Assembly: GCF_000471905.2 (NCBI RefSeq)
Contig: NW_006499810.1
Span: 2,563,622-2,627,621 of the forward strand
DNA length: 64,000 nt
Origin: Amborella trichopoda
Taxonomy: Eukaryota > Streptophyta > Magnoliopsida > Amborellales > Amborellaceae
Direction of reading: 5' to 3'
The translations under genes and the position numbers were made by a program. A model generated the notes under the pieces. It was not told the origin of the DNA and searched no databases. It saw only the letters and a program-made list of their open reading frames with translations. Positions 43,834 to 55,740 of the stretch are shown here, one piece after another; the first letter of the stretch is position 1, and every line of letters begins with the position of its first letter.

Positions 43834-46800
43834 GCTTGCCACGCCAAATGTTGTTCTTCGGCTTTATTACTTTTTTCTTCCTAGCCACAGGACCACGTAA
43901 ACACTGAGGAGATTCATGCAACGCTGCAACTATGATGCTCAGACATTTGGATGCAATGTACAGGTCCATCCGTGGAGACTTTAGGGGGTGAGGAGACTTT
44001 TTTTAGTGATCCTGTCGAAGTCCTCACCCTCAAGGAACTGTTTGTGATTCTGATGCTGAGGATTTTGTATGGACCGCGTTAGTCCGAATCAGGCTCGTCT
44101 GAAAGTTGAAAGCCATGGTGAAGGGAATTGTTCCCATTTGGTCTGGATTTATTTTTTTTTGGATTGACAGCCAAAGAGCTTTTGGTTGGCGTTGTGTGCC
44201 GCTACACCAGGTTTGCTTTGACAAGCAGGGTACCTCAGTTTATCGAGGTGGTCATGGTTGACGTCACCCTGTTGCTGTGGGTAGGTTTTGGCTTGGCTTT
44301 GTCAATTTCTTTCCTTGTCGAGCAGAGTTCCTCAGTTTATCGAGGTGACCATGGTTGGAATCACCCTGCTCTAGAGAAGCATCTTTGGCTTGTCTTTCTT
44401 GATTTTGTTTATTCTGGATGGTCTGTTGAAGAGCCTTTGGTCGGCGCTCATCTGCATCGTGCACTAGTTATTCCTTGGCAATTAGGTACCTTAGTTTATT
44501 GTGGTGACCAGCTTTGGGTATAACCCCTACACACTCTTAGCAATCTCGCGTAACAGGTCCAAAGTCATGGCTGACTTAGCCTTCTTGGGGTGTCTCCGGC
44601 ATCTTTGGAGTGCGTTTAGTAACCTCTTGAGAATGATGCTCTTTTTCGTGTGACTTGTCTTGCTTTCTTGGCTAATCTTTTGACCTTCGAGTCCACTTTG
44701 CGAATTGACTCAAGCTATCGGAATCTTTCCTTGAAGCTCATATTTTTGGATCCTGGTATTGTGACATCAAGGATTTTTCTTGAGTGTGGGTTGAAGCTGC
44801 CTGTTGAGGCGAGTGCTACATCAACTTGTTAATTGGCCCAAGCGTCCCTTGCAGATTTTCACTTGAACATGGAAAGTGGTGTTGTAGAGACGGTTTTTAC
44901 CAACTTCCTTTTATTTGAGGCTCTTTTACCCATGACCTTTTGTTCATGTCCACCCTTTTCATCCTTTTTTACTCACGGTTCCCTTTTCGGGTTTTCACTG
45001 TGCCCGGGTTTTTGTTTTTACAGAACTCTTTTACAGATGGTTTCATGACCATGCCCGTTCGTCTTTCTTAATCATGGGGTTCCCTTGTCTAGGTATACAC
45101 TATGCCGTTATTTTATGTGAAGGTGTGTTTAGGGTCATGCCTTTGGGACCTGTGCGAAGCCTTTTGTCGTCATGCGGCCAGGACGTGCACTACAGTTTAA
45201 GGTCATACGGTTGGACCATGGTGTTGATGAATGGCAGTCTGTAGAGGCCATGGAGTAAGTATGGTGATGGTTTGACTTACTTTGGGGAGATGGCATGAGG
45301 CCACCTGTGAATGATGGATGATGTGCGAAAGGTGGGTGAAAAATGGTGACCCACTAGCTTACGATGAGTATGGGTGGCGGGATGGTTCGTCGTTTTGTGA
45401 GCTCGTTTGAGACTAATGAAGGGATTCATGCAGATGATGCATGCACATGAAATGAAGGGATTCACTGGGGAGGTAATGAAGATGATGCATACACACGAAC
45501 GGGTCAGTTAGGGAAGATGTGCGTGAGAATGCACGTAAAAGGTGTGTGCACATATGAGGGGGCGAGTTTAAAGTCATGCCTCCTAGACTTGTGCAAAGCA
45601 GTTTACCGTCATGCGATCAGAACGTGCACTATGGTTTAAGGTCATATCGCTTAGAACGTGGTTATGCAGTTTAAAGTCATACAACTAGGACCATGCAGTT
45701 TAAGGTCGTGCAACAAGAACTTCGCTACAGTTTAAGGTAATATAGTTTGGACCATGGCGTTGAGCCTTTTAACGTCATACGGCTAGGACATACACAATAG
45801 TTTAAGGTCATATAACTTGGACCGTGGAGTTTAGGGTCATGCAGTTAGACCTCCTCTGCAATTTAGGGTCGTATAGTTTGGATCATGCAGTTTAGGGTCG
45901 CGCACCTGGACCAAAGTTGTCCAGTTTATTCTCATGCAACCAGGACAAATGTTGTCTGTCGCCATGTAGGTGAAGCTACATGAGGGTAAAAGGGGGTAAA
46001 CCCCATTTTTACTGTTTTCACCAAAAGAAATCTTAAGGTAAAAAAACGCTTTAACAGTGAAGGTGAGGTTTCCAGCAAGGGCTTCAGTGAGAACTCAGGG
46101 GATTCATGCAAGAAATAGCAAGGAAGATTGTGCTCTACAAGAGTTTGTAGGGAGTTTGCCGAGGAAACAGGGAACTTCGGTAGTTGTTTTGAGGGTTCGA
46201 AAGAGGGAAAGAAGAGATGAAAGTTGTAGCAAAGGGTTGCCCAAGGATTTTCCTAGGTTTCTGCAGTGTTCCGATGGGCGAAGGTGATTTTCCTGGTGAC
46301 TTGGAGAAAAGTTGCATAGGTTTCCGACAGTGGAAGGGGAATTCCGACGAGAAATCGAAGGGTGCGAGGAGACGGACAGTTACAAGAGGTGGACTGTCGT
46401 AGGGAGGTGAATGATTATAGGAAGACGAAATGCTTCCCTTGGGAATCATGCAATCCTCGGTGAGGCGAAACGTCTTAAGACAAAAACAAGGAGTCTCGGG
46501 ACCCGAGGGGGCATGAAAAACAACGAGTCACGCGACAGCAAACGTAGCCGGCACTAGAATTTTTAAAATCACAGTCGACGCTAACACAACCGGTGCTAAT
46601 CCTCAAGAAAGGCAGCCTGAGCTGGGAGTCAGAAGCATAGCCATCGCTGACTTAAGATGGAGTTCTTTAATGCATGGTCAGCATCATGGTGTGCGCGGTG
46701 TTGTTCGCATGCGGCATTGAGTCACATGTGGGTATTGTTTTGCACGGCACTAACTTGGGTAGGCAAAAGGTGGTGACTAGAGAAGTCTGTTGTGTATGTT

Positions 46801-46919
46801 TGATATACTCATCAAATGAAGGGAACTTCCCACGTGGGTTCAAAATTCCCTTTACATCAGCCATGCATAACAATCTGCCTTGTGACAGTCAGAACTAGAT
46901 CCCCACGGAAAATGAGCGG
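43834..46919 (-). mobile_element. 3' region of Tat element X
   Basis: From pol end to LTR on the minus strand: traces of the 33-bp array (46650-46760), a block with CAGTAAAAATGGGGTTTA (about 46000), the TTAAGGTCATGC array (45560-45960), purine-rich stretch (44940-45070), duplicated ACCTCGATAAACTGAGG text (44230-44345), and the PPT-proximal TTTGGCGTGGCAAGC before 43833. No antisense ORF lies between the purine stretch and ACGGTTTTTACCAAC (44895), unlike in T2. Small plus-strand open frames (44128-44523, 46057-46287) have no recognisable domain. Confidence 0.75.
45560..45960 (-). repeat. TTTAAGGTCATA(C/T) array of X
   Basis: About ten imperfect units of 35-45 bp (CAGTTTAAGGTCATACAAC, GGACCATGCAGTTTAAGG). 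Complement of the T1 and T2 GACCTTAAAC arrays. Confidence 0.8.
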
Positions 46920-48083
46920 ACCTTGACTAACTTGTCCAAAGCCCTCTTCATTCTCCCTTGAGTTTGAGGTTTTGCTGAGCCTCTAACCTCTTTTCATTGA
47001 GTGCATCCAATTCTTGATACTAGAGTTTGACTCTTTCATCTTCTATTATTCCTTGATGTATAGCGACACACCATGAAGGGATTTGGATTTCAAGAGGTAA
47101 AACTGCTTCTCCCCCATAGACTAGGGAGTAAGGGGTAGAATCGGTGGCATTTCTTATGGTAGTGCAATAGACCCACAAGGCTTCGAGAAGCTTCTCGTGC
47201 TAGTTCTTCTTCTTCTTTGATATCGATTTCCGTAAAACATTGCACAGTGGTTTAATGAAGGCCTCAGCCAAGCCACTCGCCCCAGGGTGGTACATAGTCG
47301 AGTACTTCCACTAGAACCCAAACTAGTTAAGGGGGATCGCTTCAGCTTTAAGGGGGACCGCTTCTGCCCACTTGGAGAAAACGTCTATTGCAACTAGAAT
47401 AAAGACCTGACCCATTGCCGAAGGAGGGTCAATAGGCCCTACAATGTCCATATCCCATTGGGAGAAGGGCCATGATGCCACTGTAGGGTGTAAGGGCTCA
47501 GGAGGCTGGTGAACAAGGCTTGAATGTATTTGTCATACGTGGCACTTTTTAGCATAGTTTAAGGAATCAGCAATCATGGAAGGCCAATAATACTCCAACA
47601 TGCGTATCCGTTCATAGAGCATAGGACCCGACTCGTGTAGTCCACAAATGTCTGAGTGTACTTCTTCTAACACCTTATTTTCCTCTTGCACGTCCACACA
47701 TCTTAGCAGAATACCATCAAATAATTGAAGAGAACATCTCCTTCAAGGACGGTATGTTTGGTAGACATTCGTCGTACATTGTTGCACTTGGCACAATCGT
47801 CCAGGACCCTACCACGTTTTAGAAAACTAGTAATGGCCAGTCTCCAATCTTCTACCTGTTCAACTTCTGCGCGTATTAGGTCAAAGAACTCCGGTTCTTG
47901 ATTTCAAACTTTAGCTTCTTGACTCCGCGTCATTTCTTATTCAGTCTTAATTACTTCTTTAGCTGATAGAAGTGCTCTGAATCGATAAGGAGGGCATTCG
48001 GGGAAGATATTTCTCTCATCATCGGTGTCTACCTTAGTTCTTAGTTCAATGTGTCTCTACTCTGCCACCCAGACAAACATGGG
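46920..48083 (-). pseudogene. X integrase (C-terminal pol)
   Basis: Minus-strand text matches T1 integrase in order: FFDLIRAEVEQVEDWRLAI, an HHCC finger (VHSDICGLH, about 47550-47680), QWDMDIVGPIDPPSA (first Asp, about 47430), KWAEAVPLK, then STMYHPGASGLAEAF (Glu, about 47260-47310) and YSLVYGGEAVLPLEIQIPS. About 50 residues with the second catalytic Asp are deleted between KWAEAVPLK and FGF (47320-47380), replaced by a ~21-bp near-repeat (GCTGAAGCGATCCCCCTTAA). The pol start is cut at 48083 by an LTR. Dead copy. Confidence 0.88.
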
Positions 48084-49479
48084 TGTTTTAATGCATTTTT
48101 CAACACCTTGATCGTCGATACGGAATAAAGAGGAAGCAGGTCAATAAAGCCTACAAAATAGTAGAACTTTTGACAGTCTCATAAGTGTTCCATAATTGCT
48201 CAAGATCTTCATCAGTACTTAAAATGGCCACCTGCCAAAGTTTCATCATAATCAGGCATATTTAAGGCAGTGAACACAGAAATAGTGGAACAACCACCAT
48301 TGGATCCGACGCGGTCAAAAACTCTTCTAAGTCAAGTTTCGGCTTAATCAGGCACTCGAAGACAAAGTTATGGGTAAAATACCGAAAAGAGGTAGGCCAC
48401 ACATTATTCTCGTGTGGCCACCCTGCATCAAAACACCATTAAAGGTAGAATTTTTTATAGTCACGAGCAGTTACTTTCAGAGCCTATATCTCACTCGTTC
48501 CAAGTCTGACTACTCTCAAATTTTGTGATTGTGTTCATCTCATCAAGACGAGCATTTCGATATATGGTATACCCCATGATGATTCTCGACCAGGGAGAAA
48601 AACTAGAGGGAAGTTGTTGATCCGTGAAGAAAGTTGCAAAACAATCAGCAGCAGTGCGTGCCATTTCGACGACCAAATCACGATGCTTGCATACCCGATC
48701 GGCATGAACCAATTACATTATGTGCATAAGGTCCGTAGCTATCTCTTGCCCGAACCCCGCGTACGATGAACAATTGGATTTCACACACGAGGGCGTCAAA
48801 TCTGCTGTAAATTTCGACTATCAAATTTCAAGATTCAGGCCAAAAACTCAAGACGAAATCTTCATTCAGACACAAAATCGAGCTACGTTTATTGCAACAT
48901 GATCGTGACGGTAGGATCAGTGTGACTCAGCCAAGAAAATGAAGAAAAACGTCAAGGAACAAGCACACTATCGATCTAAAGTTTTCAAGATTCATTCAAA
49001 ATTCAAGTCTCATGGTCGTGGCTTAAAAACTCGATCCATGGCTCTAAATTGGTATCAAATCGATCGCCAAGCCGAGACCTATAAGAAAATAATCATCTTT
49101 CGATCAAACGGTCATCAAAACAACCTCGGATCAGTCATGGATGATCACGCAAGTTCTCGAGCAGTAGCAAGGACTATTTTGGAATTCCACACATTGTTAG
49201 GCAAGGCAAAACATTCATTTTGCACCCATTTTTTAAATTTCTTTTAATTTAATAAAGTTGTAATTATCTTCAATTTTAGGTAGGTTTGGCGTCCACCCAT
49301 GTTTGGGGCCAATTCTATACAAGCATGCAAAGTCAAATTGTAAAAAGGCTTGGATTCATTTCTTCAATCAATAAAGACTTCATTTTTGCTTAAGCTCGTG
49401 GGGGTGTCTTGGAGAGAGAGAGAGAGAGGAGAGAGAAGAAAATGATCGGTACTCTTCAGTAAGGTAATTTTCTCTCTCC

Positions 49480-49800
49480 TCCCCTCTTTCTCTCTCCTTA
49501 TCTCTTTTCTCATTTCTCTCTCCTTCTCATCTTTATTTCCCTTTTTCTCTCTCTTCTCATCTCTATCTCCCTTTTTCTCTCTCTTCTTCTCATCTCTATC
49601 TTCCTTTTTCTCTCCTCTTTCTCATCTCTCTCTCTTTATCTCTCTCCTCTTTCTCATCTCTATCTCCCTTTCTCTCTTCTCTTTCTCATCTCTATCTCTC
49701 TTTCTCTCTCTCCCCTTTCTCATCTCTATCTCCCTTTCTCTCTCCTCTTTCTCATCTCTATCTCTCTTTCACTCACTTCTTCTCATCTTTATCTCTGTCC
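49480..49800 (+). repeat. CT-rich array, ~30-35-bp CTCATCTCTATCTCCCTTTC units
   Basis: About nine units of TTTCTCATCTCTATCTC(C/T)CTT with CTCTC filler. Lies just after the LTR promoter region and an AGAGAGAGAG run. Confidence 0.8.
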
Positions 49801-49809
49801 CTGCTCTCC

Positions 49810-50500
49810 TTCTAAACACAACCGGCGATGCTAGCGCCGACTATGTCTTCTTTCTTCTCTTCCTCTAATACAGTCGGTGAAGCCTAACGTTGACTGCATC
49901 TTCTTTCTCTTCTCTGACTATTACAGGTTGTGAAGCCTAGCGTCGGCTGCATCTTCTCTCTCTTCTCTATCCAATACAATCAGTGAAGCCTAGTGCCAAC
50001 TGCATCTTCTCTCTCTTCTCTGTCTAAACATAGTTGGTGAAGCCTAACGCTAACTGCATCTTCTCTCTCTTCTCTGTCTAATACAGTCGATGAAGCCTAA
50101 CGTCAAATGTATCTTCTCTCTCTTCTCTGCCTAATACAGTCAGTGAAGCCAAGTGCTGATTGCTTCTTCTCTCTCTTCTCTGACTAGTGCAGCCGGTGAT
50201 GTGCAACGTCGACTGTGTCTTCTCTCTCCTCTTTTCTTAATACACAGTCAACGAATGCTAGCATCGACTGTGTCATTTTTCTCTCTTCTCTTTCCAACCT
50301 AGCTGGCGATGTCCAGCTTTGGCTATGTCTTCTCTCTCCTCACTTCTTAAACACAGCCGATGAAGCTTAACGTAGACTATGTCCATATCTCTCTTCTCTT
50401 TTCAACCCAACAGACAATGCCTAGAGTTGACTGTGTCGTTTCTTCTCTTCCTCTTCTAACACAGCCGGCGATGCCTAGCGTCGATTGTGTCTTTCACCCT
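49810..50500 (+). repeat. ~58-bp LTR minisatellite (GTGAAGCCTAACGTCGACTG)
   Basis: About twelve units: AATACAGTCGGTGAAGCCTA plus ACG(T/C)..GACTGCATCTTC and a TCTCTCTTCTCT filler. The G(G/A)CGATGC(T/C)TAG(C/T)G(T/C)CGA variants resemble the T1 and chromovirus arrays. Confidence 0.8.
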
Positions 50501-51320
50501 CTTTTCTCCTTCCTTCTCTCTTCTCTCACACTCTTCTCCTTCTTTCTTTTTCATCCTCTCTTTCTTTCTCTTCTCTTTCTTTCTCTTCTCTTTCTTATCT
50601 TCTTACTTCTTACTCTCTCTTGATGATTTTCATTCTTTATGTTATCCTTTTGTTTGATTAAGAAGGGTTGAAATTAGCCTTTTATGGTAGTCCTGTCTTC
50701 TAGCCGTAATGTTGTTATGCCAGAATTACTACGCCCGCTTTATCGCCACGACAGACTAACAATCGTGTCTAGCTAGTCAGTATCGGTATTGATGTCTAGT
50801 AGTAATTCTCTTGAGCCGGTCTGAGTTATCGAGCCCATTTTACTACCACGTCAAGCCAATTACCCACGAGCTTAGCCACTGTGTTGATCTCCCCGCCTGG
50901 TCAAATTATTCTTTCCCCCATCTTTCTTCTCTCGTTCTTTCCTTCTTCTTTTGAATGTGCACGTCTATGTACGTTCACCCAAAAGGCCAGGAGAGGTCCA
51001 TTGACCCACCTGTTTTATAACCTTTCTCATATATGTGTGATTGCAGAAAACAGAAGAATACAAGTCAAGAGAGGCGATTCTGAACCAGTTTTATTACAAG
51101 AGGGATTTCTTCGTTATCTAAGAGGGCGCCCACGCGAGCCAGCCCAAGTAAGTCCCGAACCCACCTTAAATTCCTCTCTCATCTGTTGGTAATACCTGCC
51201 CTTGTTCTCAAACGATGTTTCCGAGAGAATGATCTCAAAAGTCCCAGGTCTCCCCTGAAACTCGAGACATGTGCCGCTGGATCATCTAGATCCAGAGGGT
51301 GAGATCGAGGCACCTAACCA

Positions 51321-51591
51321 TATACATTTGTAAAGAGCAAAGGTTAAAATAGTAAAAAGGGGAAGCCACATGTGTTAGAAAATATCTCTTTATGAACACA
51401 AACCAAAAAATTTAGATATATTTTCTCAATCCACCAATCTTCCCATTCACACATGTGAGTAGATTCAAAATTATGGAAATGGATTTCAAATTCAAATTCA
51501 ATCTTAAATTCAAAACTAAATTCACTTGGCCTCACAATGCCAAGGTTGTCACATGTGAGAGCCTTATTGACATGTGACTTAATGGTACCAT
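51321..51591. other. AT-rich island between two LTR 3' ends
   Basis: 271 bp with TTCAAATTCAAATTCAA and three CACATGTGA words. Matches none of the Tat text elsewhere. It lies between the intact 3' terminus of the plus-strand LTR (51320) and the 3' terminus of an inverted LTR (51592), so it may be older host DNA or a fragment of another element. Confidence 0.5.
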
Positions 51592-52560
51592 TAGTTAGAA
51601 GCCTCGATCTCGCCCTCTGGTCGATATGACCTGGTGACGTTGCTCTGGGTTTGAGATGGACCTGGGACCTAAGACCACTCTCTCGTGAACTGCGTAAAGA
51701 AAGCACGGGCAGGAATGCCAATCGGTGAGAGAGAAATTGGGTCATGAGGCGAGACTCACCTCACGTGGGTCTGTGACATGCACTGGCTAACTCGCATTAG
51801 CATCCTCTTAGATCATGCAGAATGCCCCCTGGCCTGTGGTCTGTCCGAAATTGTCTCCCTTGGCTTATTTCTTCTTACCTACGACCACACACAAACATTA
51901 GAATATAGACAAGTGGGTCTGAGGATCCCACCTTGTCATAGGGTGAGCGCACACATGAGTGTGTACTCAACGAAAAATGGAAGATAACATAATGGAGTCC
52001 GTGTCGATTTGAGAGCCTTACGGCGTCTCCTTGACAACGGACTCTTAATACATATTCTACAGTGAATGGAAAGAAAAGTTTGAGACAGAGAGAGTAAATG
52101 AGAAAAGAAGAGAGAGAAGAAAAGAAAGAAGAGTTTGTAGGTTGATCTGCTTTTCACCCAGTACTCCAAAGAAATAATGAAAGAAGAAATTGAAGGCTGG
52201 TCTGCTTTTCACTCAGTACTTCAAAGAAATAAAGAACGAAGAAATTGAAGGATGGTCTTCTTTTCACCCAGTAAAGAAAGAAGAAATTGAAGGCAGGTCT
52301 GCTTTTCAACTAGTACTCCAAAATAAAGAAAGAAAAAATTGAAGGTCGGTCTGCTTTTCACCCAGTACTTCAAAAAAAGGTAAGCAAAGAAGAAATTGAA
52401 GGCTGGTCTGCTTTTCACCCAGTAGGTGATGACCCAGATTTTGCCGGCCTAATAGAGTGTACGACGAAAGAGAGACAAAGAGAGAGAGTACGTGCCACAG
52501 TGAGAGAGCGTGCGACAGTGAGAGCACGCACGACAGTGAGAGCACATGGTAGAGAGACAG
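51592..52560 (-). mobile_element. Subfamily C LTR 3' portion (inverted)
   Basis: Minus strand ends TTCTAACTA at 51592; shares the GTCAAGGAGACGCC block with T2's LTR and the GTAGAATATG(T/C)A and AGACCAGCCTTC array with C1. The front is cut at about 52560, where T3 pol text begins. Confidence 0.8.
52140..52440 (-). repeat. ~60-bp tandem array in LTR C (5 units)
   Basis: Units GAAGAAATTGAAGG(C/T)(T/A)GGTCTGCTTTTCACCC(A)GTACT(C/T)C on the plus strand, nearly identical, with one unit shortened at about 52275. Open frames in it come from the repeat. Confidence 0.85.
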
Positions 52561-53640
52561 TAAAGCCTCTTGACTTCATCATCGTTCTCAGAGATTTGTT
52601 GATCAACCACAAGTGCAGAGACCCATGATCCTGACATTTCTACCTTTGATAAAGGTCTAGAGTGTGTCATAATTTATGCACCTCCCTCGAATCAAGTGAC
52701 TGAAAGGTCAACCTCAAACATGGCGAACACGTCAAGTTGGAGAGGCTTGTCTTAAACATTAGAGAGGAATTGAAGTTTAGCGATGATTATGTGAAGAGTG
52801 TCTTTGCACGAACCATACGGTATTTGTACAGATGCCTGGAGTGTTTACTACAAGCCAGCTGGTTCTTCACAAACTTGTATCATGTGGCAAACCTCCTGAG
52901 AATAGAAGCTTTGTCGTCTTGATTCTGTCAATCTCTGCTCGAAGTCAGGCTCAAGGGGCCACTAGAACTTCTACGGCTTTGACTTCTTGTGCTTCTTTGA
53001 TGAAGGTGGCTCTGCCTTGGCGTTAGCTGCCAAGGCATCAGCAGCTGTTAAGAATCCTGCTACCTGTGTCAGGGTCATTCGCAATCGCTTCCCTGCGTCT
53101 TGCTTATATTGATTTCTTCAAATTCCCAGTCGAGAGTCTTGAAGTCTGGGACCATCAAGGTCATATCTACAGAAGACATAAGAGAAAGAGAAGTAGGAAA
53201 AGAAGGTGGAGAACGGTTGGAAAGTGGGGGACTTTGAAGGTCATTCCCCTCATCAGACCAATCTGGGCAACTTTTTACATCATCACCAGGATTTGATGGT
53301 TGCAGGGGATCTTTTAGGTCTTTCCCTTGCTCGGACCATTGGAGAATTCTTTTAACGTCGTCACCCTCATCAGACGTTTGCTAAGTGGAAGATGAGATGG
53401 GGCCATCTATTTTACAGGACAAAGAAGGAAAAAGGATCGTGTCGGGGATGAAGTCCAGCAAAGTTGGCGATGAAGGAAGGGGCCTGAGAAATTCCTGCTC
53501 GACTGTGGGTTGAGCGGTCTTATTTCTTCGGTGAGCAGCCCTTAGTGCCCATCTCTTTCTGTTTTTCTGACGTAATGTGTGATTTGTCTCACTAGGCTGG
53601 CGAACAGCCTTAGCTTGACGAACTGCTTCTCGCTTCAAAG
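52561..53640 (-). pseudogene. T3 gag-pol junction with candidate intron acceptor
   Basis: Minus-strand text PLPSSPTLLDFIPDTILFP (about 53490-53435), a CT-rich tract ending TGTAG at 53168-53167, CHMIQVCEEPAGL (about 52890-52850), and GAAATGTCAGGATCATGGG (about 52645) all line up with T1 15830-16450. No protease D-S/T-G-A motif seen here either. Stops throughout. Confidence 0.65.
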
Positions 53641-55740
53641 ACTTGAGTCTACTTCAGCCATGATAGATCATCCGTGGCTAGGAAGTTGAGGGTTCTGCAG
53701 GGTTTAAGTCATTGATGGGAAGGTCTTGCCTTGTGAGATCTTCTTGCCTCGATGAGGAAATGATTTGAGGGTCACTTATGGGAAGATAGTAGAATTCTTG
53801 TTACTCCCTCATCTTCTTTGCACATAAGTCAAGGAAAGTTGTGCACTCGGGCAAGTAATGACCTCTTATCTGATGGTATGGACACCAATGATCTTCAGTC
53901 CCCTTAACAAGGCGAAGGGGTTGCCTTGCCTTCTTTCGTGTGATTATGCCTTCCTGAAGCATTATAATGAAGAAGGTGTAGAGAAATCCAGGCACTTCAT
54001 CCTCCACTTAGACGGTTAAAACATTGAAGGCTAAGCTGCCCCGAAGGCCTTTTTTAAGTCTTCGAGATTTATCTGACCCCTTCGGAATCAGGGCCTCAAT
54101 GATGTCCTTCAGCGTGTAGCAGTCGTCCTTAGGATGATTAATCCTCCAATGGTAAGCACAATAAATCACTTGATCGTCGAGGCCAGATTGATCGGGGAAC
54201 TTGATTTCTAAAAGCTGGATCATATTCCGCTCCAATAATAACTAGAACAACGCAGGGACCCATTCCTTCTCGAAGGAATAGACCTTATTCCTATGCCTAG
54301 CGAGATAATCCTTCTGATCAAAGTTGGCTGGTGAAGGTACCCTATTGTATGAAGGTTGTTGCTTGCCAACCTGGGTTATTAATGTTACTGCGGTTACCCC
54401 TTTAGAGTGGTCCAAGGTTTGGGGGGAAGAGTTCTTTGAATCAGTGACCATGACGGCTACACTGATCACCCCTTTTTGTTGGTTGCCCCATGTGTTATTC
54501 CAAGGGCTACCATTGCCCCGGTTATTTGCTGAACTTGTAGATGGCTCTCGTGTCGCACCATGATGGCATGAAAATTTTTCTATGCGGACTGATTTGGCGA
54601 TCAACTCTGACATGGAGGTTGGATTGTAGGCCTTGACATGTAGAGCGATCTCAGATCGCATATTCCGCATGCAAGTTTGGACAGCTTCCTTCTCAGGCAA
54701 AGGATTAGGATAGCGAGAAGCCAAGTTTGTCCCTCTTGATATGAACTGATCTATAGGCTCATCAGGGTCTTGAGTCAAGGTGAGAAGCTCGATTGTTTGA
54801 ACCTCTCTTTTGACCTCATAAAAGCGTTGATAGAACAGTTTTTCCATCTCCTCCCACGTATGCACCGAGTTTGGAGGAAGTTAGGCATACCATTGAAATG
54901 CTGGGCCATCAAGGGTCTCGACAAACTAGTAGAGAAGAAGTCTCACGTCAGCTGTCATTTCCCGACATGCTGCCTGGAAGTGGGCGATATGCTAGTTTGA
55001 GGCGGTGGTTCCATTGAATAGAGGAACCTTCCCTTTCTTATAGTTCGAGGGGAACGGGACTTGATCAATATAGGAGGGATATGGTCTTTGATAAGGCGAT
55101 GCCCTCTGTATGCTTGGAATTTTCCTGTTCTTTAGGCTATGGGTGACCATAGCATCAACATCAGACTGATAGACCGGATGAGGGACAAAATTGTCCTACG
55201 AGGTATATGGAGGAGGCTGCCGTGTAGGTATACCATCAGAGTGATGGGAATTGACCTCATGACTAGCCGACTGACGTGCAGCATCAATACGGCCTATCTT
55301 CTCCATCATTGCGCACACCATATCCTCAATCTTGTTCATGCGATCTTCCTGCGCATCACCAGACTTGCTTACAACCATTACGCTGACCGTTTCTCTAGGG
55401 AGGTCAATGTTAGTGGCAGCTGAAGCCTTGCGAGTTTGATGAGTCGTACATGGTAGGTCAGTCAGTAAGGGGTCAACATGCCCTGGCCGAACTTGAATTT
55501 TGTATGCAGAACGCGTTTGGACCGGTTCTTGACTGTCTTGGGACCGTGGCTGGGGAGCCGGTTCACAACGGTCATGGGACCGTGGTTGTTGAGTGGCTGG
55601 GTTTTCTTCTGCGACAGTAACCACAACACAGGGCTCATAGAGTTCTTCTTCAGGTTTCATCGTCTGAAGGGGGTAGAAGGGATTTAGGTGAAGAGGGTCG
55701 TCGAAATCGGCTACTTTGACAGCCTCAGTCACCTCCCTAG
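53641..55740 (-). pseudogene. T3 gag
   Basis: The best-preserved Gag in the window. 55732-55196 gives EAVKVADFDDPLHLNPFYPL, a Pro/Gln/Ser-rich stretch and EDRMNKIEDMVCAMMEKIGR. 54865-54242 gives HTWEEMEKLFYQRFYEVKRE, VQTIELLTLTQDPDEPIDQF and RNMRSEIALHVKAYNPTSMS, the core Gag domain. 54235-54008 holds the first finger, YCAYHWRINHPKDDCYTL. 54007-53801 holds the second, HWCPYHQIRGHYLPEC, present once (twice in T1). Three or four frame breaks. It would form the particle shell and package RNA. Confidence 0.85.

Larger units (their letters stand above)
48084..51320 (+). mobile_element. Subfamily A LTR, complete (3237 bp)
   Basis: Starts TGTTTTAATGCATTTTTCAAC and ends CACCTAACCA. Inserted in X integrase, opposite strand. 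No PBS follows the end (51321 reads TATACATTTG), so it is a solo LTR or the outer LTR of a lost element. Flanking five-base words (ATGGG and TATAC) do not match, so a later rearrangement removed one flank. Holds a CT-rich array (49480-49800) and a minisatellite (49810-50500). Confidence 0.85.

Noticed and set aside
44128..44523. 131-codon plus-strand frame in X 3' region as the antisense ORF homologue
   Set aside because: Lies on the expected strand, but I found no mobile-domain text; it spans a local duplication (44230-44345).
48084..51320. Solo LTR with target-site duplication
   Set aside because: The LTR is complete but flanking five-base words differ (ATGGG, TATAC), so a simple solo-LTR history is not supported.
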